NCBI RefSeq assembly: GCF_022662175.1
Contig: NZ_JAKMCR010000001.1
Span: 806,001 to 870,000, forward strand
Length of the DNA stretch: 64,000 nucleotides
DNA from: Aestuariivivens marinum
Lineage (GTDB): Bacteria; Bacteroidota; Bacteroidia; Flavobacteriales; Flavobacteriaceae
Direction of reading: 5' to 3'
In this document: positions 8,326 through 15,127 of the stretch, one piece after another
How positions within the stretch are numbered: position 1 is the first letter of the stretch
Layout: every line of letters begins with the position of its first letter
The notes under the pieces: model-generated
The model's database searches: none
What the model was told of the DNA's origin: nothing
The model's input: the letters and a program-made list of their open reading frames with translations, nothing else
Translations under genes and position numbers: made by a program

Positions 8326-8867
8326 TATAATGACTGAATATGTTCGCTTAGGCTATGATTTTCAATAGTCTGCTTCAAAATTTGCCTAGCCCGTGACAGG
8401 TTGGACTTTGAAGTGCCGACACTTATCTTCAGCATGTTGGCTATATCTTTATGTGAATAGCCATCCAATACATAGAGGTTAAAAACCAAACGATACCTAT
8501 CGGGCAAATTTTGAATGGCTTTTAAAAGATAGTCCAAAGAAATGGAATCCTCGTTAACCTCTATTTCAAAATCTTCGACTTCATTTTCATTAACAATGTT
8601 AAACACCTTCTCGGCCCGATACCGTTGTAAAGCGGTATTTATAGTAATGCGTTTTAGCCAACCCTCGAAAGAGCCTTTGCCTTTGTACTGTTCAATTTTA
8701 TTGAAAATAGATAAAAAGGCATCTTGCAAGTTATCTTCGGCTTGCGCATAATTAGCTGAATACTTTAAGCAAATTGAGAACAACTTGCTCGAAAAGAGCT
8801 TATATAATTCTTCTTGTGCTTTAGTATCATGGTTTTTACAATGTGCTATGAGTTGCTCTAAACTCAA
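8325..8867 (-). CDS. ECF-type RNA polymerase sigma factor
   Basis: 180 residues. Region 2 shows YAQAEDNLQDAFLSIFNKIEQY and GSFEGWLKRITINTALQRYR; region 4 shows LPDRYRLVFNLYVLDGYSHK and the recognition helix LKISVGTSKSNLSRARQ. No region 3, so a group IV (ECF) factor. The only in-frame start after the upstream stop is TTG 8867 (MSLEQLIAHC). It is 29 bases downstream of a lipoprotein gene on the same strand and overlaps the anti-sigma gene by one base, so the three are probably one operon driven by the ECF-like promoter at 9348-9375. That promoter motif recurs twice more in the window. Confidence 0.93.
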   Translation of the reverse strand: MSLEQLIAHCKNHDTKAQEELYKLFSSKLFSICLKYSANYAQAEDNLQDAFLSIFNKIEQYKGKGSFEGWLKRITINTALQRYRAEKVFNIVNENEVEDFEIEVNEDSISLDYLLKAIQNLPDRYRLVFNLYVLDGYSHKDIANMLKISVGTSKSNLSRARQILKQTIENHSLSEHIQSL

Positions 8868-8896
8868 ATTAAAAACGCATTAACAGTTATTTTTTA

Positions 8897-9319
8897 TTAA
8901 TCTATAACGGGTACCTCTATGGTTAAATATTGGTCTTCACCCGTATTATCTTCACCTTGCCAAAATTTAAAGATGTAAGACCCATTACTAGTTACAATAA
9001 AATTAAAAGTGGCTTCAACCAATTCGTCCTGAAGGCCAGTACAGCTATTGTTTTCCATTTCATGGTCAAACACATAGTTAATTGGTGCTACGGTACGCAT
9101 ATTATTTTCCTTGACATAATAAAAATTCCTAAATGCATAACAGGTAGTTGGCCTGTAATATTTTACGGTTATTGGATACGTTTTTCCCAATTCAAATTCA
9201 TTAGGGATATCAACACTTTCCACAGGCATTATTTCTAAAGTATAACTTGTGGAATCATGATCTGTACTACAAGACAGAAAAAAAATAAACAAACAACTAA
9301 GGGCAAAAATTTTTTTCAT
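8897..9319 (-). CDS. small lipoprotein, first gene of the ECF sigma operon
   Basis: 140 residues. Lipoprotein signal peptide MKKIFALSCLFIFFLSCSTD with the lipid-bearing Cys at residue 17. The mature part is all-beta in look (YPITVKYYRPTTCYAFRNFY; ATFNFIVTSNGSYIFKFWQG) with a possible Cys pair (C59 region and NNSCTG). I do not recognise a named family. It is preceded by the ECF-type promoter and followed after 29 bases by the sigma gene, so it is probably a target and co-transcribed partner of the sigma/anti-sigma pair; it could act as an envelope stress sensor or be a simple regulon member. Confidence 0.8.
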   Translation of the reverse strand: MKKIFALSCLFIFFLSCSTDHDSTSYTLEIMPVESVDIPNEFELGKTYPITVKYYRPTTCYAFRNFYYVKENNMRTVAPINYVFDHEMENNSCTGLQDELVEATFNFIVTSNGSYIFKFWQGEDNTGEDQYLTIEVPVID

Positions 9320-9347
9320 AGTATAATTTTCAACAATCTTTTTCCTT

Positions 9348-9375
9348 TAGATGCTATTGTAAATAAAAGGTTGCG
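9348..9375 (-). promoter_or_regulatory. ECF-type promoter, copy B (lipoprotein-sigma-anti-sigma operon)
   Basis: On the minus strand CGCAACCTTTT (9375-9365), 11 bases, then CATCTA (9353-9348), 29 bases before the lipoprotein ATG. The same 17 fixed bases with the same spacing occur at 10484-10511 and 44013-44040. An AAC-containing -35 is the mark of ECF promoters. Its place before the sigma operon implies autoregulation. Confidence 0.8.
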
Positions 9376-9383
9376 CCAAAATC

Positions 9384-9414
9384 AAAAAAATCTCGAAATA
9401 TTTCGAGATTTTTT
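9384..9414. terminator. bidirectional intrinsic terminator after recA
   Basis: Near-perfect 15-bp palindrome centred at 9399/9400 (AAATCTCGAAAT / ATTTCGAGATTT, flanked by A and T runs), four bases past the recA stop. It also insulates recA from the ECF promoter that begins nine bases further on. Confidence 0.88.
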
Positions 9415-9418
9415 AATG

Positions 9419-10417
9419 CTATTCTTTTTTAAGGAGTTCCTTTATTTTGTCTTCCAACTCATCTAAAAGTTCTGGATTGTCTTTTATTATAGCTTTTACA
9501 GCATCCCTGCCTTGGCCAAGTTTAGTTTCACCATAGCTAAACCACGATCCACTTTTCTTAATGATTTCATGTTCTACCGCAACATCCAATACTTCACCTA
9601 CCTTAGAGATGCCTTCACCATACATGATGTCGAATTCAGCAGCTTTAAAAGGTGGTGCAACCTTGTTTTTAACCACTTTTACACGCGTTTTGTTCCCCAA
9701 TACATCTCCGTTACTATCTTTAATTTGGGTAGATCTTCTAATATCCAATCGAACCGAAGCATAGAATTTTAGTGCATTCCCTCCAGTAGTGGTCTCAGGG
9801 TTACCAAACATAACACCAATTTTTTCACGTAATTGATTAATGAAAATCACGGTACAATTGGTTTTACTAATAGATGCAGTAAGCTTTCTTAAAGCTTGAG
9901 ACATTAAACGCGCATGAAGTCCCATTTTAGAGTCGCCCATTTCACCTTCAATTTCACTTTTGGGAGTTAATGCAGCAACAGAATCAACGATAACAATATC
10001 TATGGCTCCAGAACGTATAAGGTTATCGGCAATCTCGAGTGCCTGTTCACCATTATCGGGTTGGGAAATGATTAAATTATCGATATCCACTCCTAACTTT
10101 TCAGCATAAAATCTATCAAAGGCATGTTCGGCATCAATAAAAGCGGCAATACCACCATTTTTTTGAGCCTCAGCTATAGCATGCAATGTTAAGGTGGTTT
10201 TACCTGAGGATTCCGGGCCATAAATTTCTATAACTCGGCCTCTTGGGTAGCCACCCACACCTAATGCAATATCCAATCCTAAAGAACCTGATGAAATGGC
10301 CTCTACATCTACAACTGCAGCATCGCTCATTTTCATAACAGTTCCTTTCCCATAAGCTTTATCCAACTTATCCAAGGTAAGCTTTAGGGCTTTTAATTTT
10401 GCTTCTTTTTCACTCAT
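9419..10417 (-). CDS. recA: recombinase RecA
   Basis: 332 residues. Walker [10 protein letters not shown] (about 68-76), Walker B region [10 protein letters not shown], the L1 and L2 loop neighbourhoods [14 protein letters not shown] and [15 protein letters not shown], and the C-terminal DNA-binding lobe ending acidic/basic [11 protein letters not shown]. Drives strand exchange in recombinational repair and SOS control. The start [20 protein letters not shown] is the usual flavobacterial one. Upstream, TACTTTAG is a one-mismatch -7 octamer at about 10446-10453. Confidence 0.98.
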   Translation of the reverse strand: MSEKEAKLKALKLTLDKLDKAYGKGTVMKMSDAAVVDVEAISSGSLGLDIALGVGGYPRGRVIEIYGPESSGKTTLTLHAIAEAQKNGGIAAFIDAEHAFDRFYAEKLGVDIDNLIISQPDNGEQALEIADNLIRSGAIDIVIVDSVAALTPKSEIEGEMGDSKMGLHARLMSQALRKLTASISKTNCTVIFINQLREKIGVMFGNPETTTGGNALKFYASVRLDIRRSTQIKDSNGDVLGNKTRVKVVKNKVAPPFKAAEFDIMYGEGISKVGEVLDVAVEHEIIKKSGSWFSYGETKLGQGRDAVKAIIKDNPELLDELEDKIKELLKKE

Positions 10418-10483
10418 TTATTTGTTGTTCTCTAGTTATACATGCTAAAGTAATATAACTTTTTTCAGAATACAATTTTATCA

Positions 10484-10511
10484 CGCAACCTTTTTACACA
10501 ATTTACATCTA
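10484..10511 (+). promoter_or_regulatory. ECF-type promoter, copy A (small transcript)
   Basis: CGCAACCTTTT (10484-10494), 11 bases, CATCTA (10506-10511). Identical fixed bases and spacing to the copies at 9348-9375 and 44013-44040. No annotated gene follows within 200 bases; instead a short transcript ending in an intrinsic terminator at about 10650 is predicted. Confidence 0.78.
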
Positions 10512-10516
10512 CTAAC

Positions 10517-10650
10517 TAAAAAAGGGAAAAATTTGCTATGAACATATTTGGTGTTTCAGGAGCTATCTGGTTAATGGCAACTGTAAAACCGCAGTGACTA
10601 ACTAAAAATAGTTAAAGAAAAGCACTTTAAGGTACTAAGGTGCTTTTTTT
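10517..10650 (+). ncRNA. candidate ECF-controlled small RNA (or tiny-ORF mRNA)
   Basis: Between the ECF-type promoter and the terminator lies about 130 nt without a normal gene. It contains a perfect stem TAACTA-AAAA-TAGTTA (10599-10614) immediately before the terminator stem, and several possible short helices (GGTT/AACC, ACTG/CAGT) in 10560-10597. A 19-codon frame, 10538-10597 (MNIFGVSGAIWLMATVKPQ), also fits, with hydrophobic middle. By analogy with sigma-E-driven RNAs in enterobacteria it may be a regulatory RNA, but no family is recognised and the 5' end is an estimate. Confidence 0.5.
10618..10650 (+). terminator. intrinsic terminator of the small transcript
   Basis: AAAAGCACTTTA (10618-10629) pairs with TAAGGTGCTTTT (10636-10647) with one G-U pair, followed by T residues. 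It ends 90 bases before trhO, which has its own -7 octamer. Confidence 0.82.
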
Positions 10651-10670
10651 ATGGGTTCCATTTAAAATTG

Positions 10671-10678
10671 TACTTTTG
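10671..10678 (+). promoter_or_regulatory. -7 element TACTTTTG for the trhO operon
   Basis: Perfect TAnnTTTG octamer downstream of the small-RNA terminator and 63 bases before the trhO ATG, so trhO is transcribed independently of the ECF promoter. Confidence 0.6.
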
Positions 10679-10741
10679 CGATTTAATACCAAATAAGGAT
10701 TGGTATATATAATTTCTTTAATCTTAAAATATTAGTATAGC

Positions 10742-11815
10742 ATGCAACTGTACAATACATTAAGTGCAAAAGAAAGGGCAACATTAATCGATAATGCGGG
10801 GCAGCATCGGTTAACACTTTCTTTTTATAAATATGCCAAAATTGGCAATCCCCAAGTTTTTAGGGATCATCTATTTATTACATGGCAGGCATTGGATGTT
10901 TTAGGTAGGATTTATGTAGCTTACGAAGGCGTTAATGCCCAATTATCGCTTCCTGCAGATCGGTTTAATGAGTTTAAAAATCATTTAGATTCTATAGGTT
11001 TTTTAAAAGATGTTCGGTTAAACATTGCTGTTGAACAGAATAATAAATCATTTTTAAAGCTTAAGGTAAAGGTCAGGAAAAAAATTGTTGCTGATGGTTT
11101 AAATGATGACACATTTGATGTAACCAACAAGGGTATTCATTTGGGAGCAAAAGCCTTTAATGAACTTATTGAAGATGAAAGCACTGTGTTGGTAGATATG
11201 CGTAACCATTACGAAAGTGAGATAGGTCATTTTAAAAATGCCCTAACACCCGATGTGGACACCTTTAGGGAATCGTTAGACATTATTGAAGCAGATTTAA
11301 AGGAGCATAAAGAATCCAAAAAATTGGTGATGTACTGTACGGGAGGGATTCGCTGTGAAAAAGCCAGTGCTTACTTCAAGCATAAGGGTTTTAAAAATGT
11401 ATATCAATTACAAGGAGGTATTATTGAATATACTAGGCAAGTAAAAGAGCAAGGACTTGAAAATAAGTTTTTGGGACAGAATTTTGTGTTCGACGACCGT
11501 CGTGCTGAACGTATTAGTAATGATGTCATTGCCAATTGCCATCAATGCGGGGAGCCTTTCGATGTGCACACCAATTGTGCCAACGATGCGTGCCACTTGC
11601 TCTTTATTCAATGTGATCAATGCAAGAAGGAAATGAACAATTGTTGTTCTACTACTTGTAAGGAGATAAACGCCTTGCCTTACGAAGAACAAAAGGCATT
11701 ACGCAAAGGGCAGGGCAATAGTAATGATATTTTCAAAAAAGGACGTGCTGGGCATTTGTTATATAAAAAAGATTTAAGGAACATTTTTGAAGTTTTAAAA
11801 ACCAATAAGAAATAG
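10742..11815 (+). CDS. trhO: oxygen-dependent tRNA uridine(34) hydroxylase TrhO (rhodanese family)
   Basis: 357 residues. N-terminal acylphosphatase-like part (FITWQALDVLGRIYVAYEGV), a rhodanese domain (about 130-235) with the active loop MYCTGGIRCEKA (Cys199 and Cys205), and a C-terminal Cys-rich zinc-like tail (CHQCGEPFD, CANDACHLLF, CDQCKKEMNNCC). Known members form 5-hydroxyuridine at tRNA position 34 using oxygen. Four bases separate it from a U32-family gene, followed by an overlapping ferredoxin gene, so all three are one operon likely serving wobble-uridine hydroxylation. Confidence 0.93.
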   Translation: MQLYNTLSAKERATLIDNAGQHRLTLSFYKYAKIGNPQVFRDHLFITWQALDVLGRIYVAYEGVNAQLSLPADRFNEFKNHLDSIGFLKDVRLNIAVEQNNKSFLKLKVKVRKKIVADGLNDDTFDVTNKGIHLGAKAFNELIEDESTVLVDMRNHYESEIGHFKNALTPDVDTFRESLDIIEADLKEHKESKKLVMYCTGGIRCEKASAYFKHKGFKNVYQLQGGIIEYTRQVKEQGLENKFLGQNFVFDDRRAERISNDVIANCHQCGEPFDVHTNCANDACHLLFIQCDQCKKEMNNCCSTTCKEINALPYEEQKALRKGQGNSNDIFKKGRAGHLLYKKDLRNIFEVLKTNKK

Positions 11816-11819
11816 AATT

Positions 11820-13064
11820 ATGCAGCAGATAGAATTAATGGCTCCGGCAGGCAATTTTGAATCCCTGCAAGCCGCCTTGGATAATGGAGCAAATTCAGTG
11901 TACTTTGGAGTAGAACAACTAAACATGCGTGCCAGAGCCTCCATCAACTTTACTTTAGATGACCTTCAGGAGATTTCAGACCGATGTAAAGAAAAAAACG
12001 TAAGGACATATTTAACCTTAAACACAATTATATACGATCACGATCTATCCATTATAAAAACCTTGATTGCAAAAGCGAAAGAGGCTGATATTACTGCTGT
12101 TATTGCTATGGATCAAGCAGTGATTATGGCAGCTCGTGAAGCAGGCATGGAGGTGCATATTTCAACACAAATCAATATTACCAATATAGAAACAGTAAAG
12201 TTTTATGCGCTATTTGCCGATACCATGGTATTGAGTCGGGAGTTAAGTTTACGCCAAGTAAAAAAGATTACCGAACAGATTGAAAAAGACCAAATAAAAG
12301 GCCCGTCTGGGAAATTGGTTGAGATTGAAATTTTTGGACATGGCGCATTATGCATGGCGGTATCTGGCAAATGTTACATGAGTTTACACTCTCAAAATTC
12401 ATCTGCCAACCGAGGCGCATGTAAACAAAATTGTCGAAAAAAATATACAGTCATCGATCAGGAAACGGGATTTGAAATGGAGTTGGATAATGAATATATT
12501 ATGTCTCCAAAGGATTTGTGTACAATTGATTTTTTAAATGAAGTTATAGAAGCAGGTATTAAGGTCTTAAAAATTGAAGGCCGTGGTAGGGCACCAGAAT
12601 ATGTAGCTAAAGTGATAAAGTGTTATCGAGAGGCGATTGACAGTTTATATGATGGTACATACGACAAAGCTAAGGTCATAGCTTGGATGCAGAATTTGGA
12701 AAAAGTGTATAACCGAGGATTTTGGAGCGGGTATTATCTAGGGCAGAAACTAGGTGAATGGAGTAAGGGTTCTGGTTCTCATGCCACACAGAAGAAAGTG
12801 TATTTGGGTAAAGGAGTGCACTATTTTCCAAAATCGGAAATAGGCGAATTTAAGATTGAAGCTTACGATATTGCCCTTGGTGATACCATTTTAATAACTG
12901 GGCCAACAACAGGAGCCAAAGAAGTTGAGCTAAAGGAAATGTTTGTAAATGACCAACGCTTGGAGAAAGCCACTAAAGGTGATTCGGTGACCATAAAACT
13001 GCCGTTTAGAATTCGCCCTTCTGATAAGTTGTATAAAGTGGTTGAAAATAAAGTAGAATTTTAA
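11820..13064 (+). CDS. U32 family protein, probable TrhP-like tRNA hydroxylation factor
   Basis: 414 residues. N-terminal TIM-barrel-like U32 region (ELMAPAGNFESLQAALDNGA; HISTQINITN) and the four cysteines C178, C185, C201 and C205 (GALCMAVSGKC, RGACKQNC) that hold a [4Fe-4S] cluster in TrhP, RlhA and UbiU/UbiV. Annotated as 'peptidase' in many genomes, but these relatives are hydroxylation factors. Lying four bases after trhO and overlapping a ferredoxin gene by one base favours TrhP (prephenate-dependent 5-hydroxyuridine in tRNA) over RlhA (23S rRNA C2501); sequence alone does not settle this. Confidence 0.85.
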   Translation: MQQIELMAPAGNFESLQAALDNGANSVYFGVEQLNMRARASINFTLDDLQEISDRCKEKNVRTYLTLNTIIYDHDLSIIKTLIAKAKEADITAVIAMDQAVIMAAREAGMEVHISTQINITNIETVKFYALFADTMVLSRELSLRQVKKITEQIEKDQIKGPSGKLVEIEIFGHGALCMAVSGKCYMSLHSQNSSANRGACKQNCRKKYTVIDQETGFEMELDNEYIMSPKDLCTIDFLNEVIEAGIKVLKIEGRGRAPEYVAKVIKCYREAIDSLYDGTYDKAKVIAWMQNLEKVYNRGFWSGYYLGQKLGEWSKGSGSHATQKKVYLGKGVHYFPKSEIGEFKIEAYDIALGDTILITGPTTGAKEVELKEMFVNDQRLEKATKGDSVTIKLPFRIRPSDKLYKVVENKVEF

Positions 13065-13294
13065 TGGTCGTTATTACGCTCCAAAGGCAAAAGTGTATTG
13101 GCTGTAACTATTGTGTGGAATTGGCACCACAGCAGTTTCAAATGTCCAAGAAAGATGGAAAATCAGTGTTATTACATTCAGCCGAAAAAAAAGGCTTTTT
13201 TACTTTAAAATCGAATGATGAAACCATATTGGATTCTTGTGAGAATGCATCAAAAGCTTGTCCAGTAAAAATCATTTCGGTAAAACATGTTTAA
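13064..13294 (+). CDS. 4Fe-4S ferredoxin
   Basis: 76 residues. CIGCNYC (first three cysteines) and a distant CENASKACPVKI give one [4Fe-4S] site with a possible extra Cys, typical of single-cluster ferredoxins. Its ATG uses the last base of the U32 stop (TAATG), showing translational coupling. Probable electron donor for the U32 iron-sulfur protein. Confidence 0.88.
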   Translation: MVVITLQRQKCIGCNYCVELAPQQFQMSKKDGKSVLLHSAEKKGFFTLKSNDETILDSCENASKACPVKIISVKHV

Positions 13295-13412
13295 GTATAT
13301 GGTTTGTTCTTTTTTAAGTACTGAGAATAATCATATATTTACAAAGGAAAATAAATTATGAACCTTCAGTTCGATATAAGTTAATTATTATCGAATTCAA
13401 CATATAAACTAT

Positions 13413-14600
13413 ATGGCTTGTAACAGTTGTTCAACTGGAAAAGACGGTCAACCCAAAGGATGTAAAAACAATGGCACTTGTGGCACGGATAGTTGTAATA
13501 AACTAACGGTATTCGATTGGCTGTCTAATATGTCGCTGCCTAATGGTGAAAAACCATTTGATTGGGTAGAGGTACGTTACAAAAACGGTAGAAAGGAATA
13601 CTACAAAAATACAGAGAATTTATCCCTTTGTATTGGTGATATTGTGGCTACTCAGGCTCAATCAGGACATGATGTGGGAATGGTTACCCTTACGGGAGAA
13701 CTGGTGCGTATTCAAATGAAACGCAAGAACATAAGTGTTAGTAATGACGGTGCCTTAAAGATTTACCGAAAGGCCTCTCAAAAGGATATTGATATTTGGT
13801 CAGCCGCCCGCGATAAGGAAGAATCCATGAAGGTTAAGGCTAGACAGTTTGCAATAGATTTAAAATTGCAAATGAAGATTTCCGATATCGAATTTCAAGG
13901 CGATGCCAGTAAAGCTACATTTTACTACACTGCAGAAGAGCGCGTCGATTTTCGTGAGCTTATCAAGGTGTTTGCCCGTGAGTTTAGAATCCGTATTGAA
14001 ATGAAACAGGTAGGATTTCGCCAGGAAGCATCAAGATTGGGTGGGATTGGATCCTGTGGTCGTGAATTATGCTGTTCTACTTGGTTAACCGATTTCCGTT
14101 CGGTAAGCACATCGGCAGCAAGATATCAGCAGTTGTCGTTAAATCCACTTAAATTGGCTGGACAATGCGGTAAATTAAAATGTTGCTTAAATTATGAGTT
14201 GGATACCTATTTGGATGCCCTGAAGGAATTTCCTAAAACCGATATTAAGTTACAGACTGAAAAAGGTATAGCTATTTGTCAAAAGATTGACATTTTTAAG
14301 GGCTATATGTGGTATGCTTATGAAGGCGAATGGATGAACTGGCATAGAATTACTGTAGAACAGGCTAATGAGATAATAGGATTCAATAAAAAGGGCAAAA
14401 CCGTTACTAGTCTGGAAGAATATGTTTCAGATGTTATTGAAGATACTAAAACCGAATTTGAAAACGTTGTAGGTCAAGATAGTTTAACGCGTTTTGATAA
14501 TCCAAAACGGAATAGAAAACGTAAAAATAGTAGGAACAGAAACAATAGAAATAAAAATAGAAGAAAGAAACCCCTAAACAGTAAAGATGCGTCTAAGTAG
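13413..14600 (+). CDS. PSP1-domain protein, RicT/YaaT homologue
   Basis: 395 residues. Cys-rich N-terminus (CNSCSTGKDGQPKGCKNNG), then the PSP1 domain (about 150-300) with the conserved cysteine set GSCGRELCCSTWL and LAGQCGKLKCCLNYE. In Bacillus RicT is part of an iron-sulfur complex that affects RNA maturation. The C-terminus (about 370-395) is a basic Arg/Asn/Lys tail (RNRKRKNSRNRNNRNKNRRK), consistent with nucleic-acid contact. Its 3' end overlaps gldH by 14 bases, an order conserved in gliding Flavobacteriaceae. Confidence 0.88.
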   Translation: MACNSCSTGKDGQPKGCKNNGTCGTDSCNKLTVFDWLSNMSLPNGEKPFDWVEVRYKNGRKEYYKNTENLSLCIGDIVATQAQSGHDVGMVTLTGELVRIQMKRKNISVSNDGALKIYRKASQKDIDIWSAARDKEESMKVKARQFAIDLKLQMKISDIEFQGDASKATFYYTAEERVDFRELIKVFAREFRIRIEMKQVGFRQEASRLGGIGSCGRELCCSTWLTDFRSVSTSAARYQQLSLNPLKLAGQCGKLKCCLNYELDTYLDALKEFPKTDIKLQTEKGIAICQKIDIFKGYMWYAYEGEWMNWHRITVEQANEIIGFNKKGKTVTSLEEYVSDVIEDTKTEFENVVGQDSLTRFDNPKRNRKRKNSRNRNNRNKNRRKKPLNSKDASK

Positions 14601-15072
14601 AGTATACCTTATTTTGTTTTCTTTTGCTTTAATGATGGTTTCTTGCGATTCCAATCGTGTTTTTGATGAGTATAAATCAGTACCCAACGTCTGGCATAAG
14701 GATTCTATAGCCAGTTTTAAAATAAACCCGCCAGATTCAATAAACCCATATAATCTGTTTGTTAATTTAAGAAATACCAATGTCTATAAATACAATAATT
14801 TGTTCTTAATTGTTGAGATGGTATTCCCACACGGTAAGACCATAGCAGATACGTTGGAATACAAAATGGCAGACCCAAGCGGTAAATTATTGGGAACAGG
14901 ATTAACCGATATTAAAGAAAATAAATTGTGGTATAAGGAAGGGGTGGTGTTTAAAGAAGTTGGTGAGTATACCGTTAACATACAGCACGCCATGCGCGAA
15001 AATGGAAAAGTAAATGGTGTTGTAGAACTGGAAGGTGTTACAGATGTAGGTTTTAGAATAGAAAAGCCATAA
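14587..15072 (+). CDS. gldH: gliding motility lipoprotein GldH
   Basis: 161 residues with lipoprotein signal peptide ending MMVSCDSN (lipid Cys at 20). The mature part (VFDEYKSVPNVWHKDSIASF; NPYNLFVNLRNTNVYKYNNL; MADPSGKLLGTGLTDIKENK) matches GldH, which is needed for gliding and stability of the type IX secretion/gliding machinery. Starts inside ricT (14-base overlap) and is followed by pbp1A after 55 bases. Its presence suggests a gliding or T9SS-bearing relative, though GldH alone does not prove movement. Confidence 0.93.
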   Translation: MRLSRVYLILFSFALMMVSCDSNRVFDEYKSVPNVWHKDSIASFKINPPDSINPYNLFVNLRNTNVYKYNNLFLIVEMVFPHGKTIADTLEYKMADPSGKLLGTGLTDIKENKLWYKEGVVFKEVGEYTVNIQHAMRENGKVNGVVELEGVTDVGFRIEKP

Positions 15073-15127
15073 AACACCAATTAACTTTAAAATACTTAAG
15101 GCACTTATAATTTTAGGCACTTTAGTT

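Noticed and set aside
10538-10600. Resemblance of GGCAACTGTAAAACC to the core of cobalamin riboswitches
   Set aside because: The rest of the B12 core and the closing box are absent, the segment is too short, and trhO is not a cobalamin gene.
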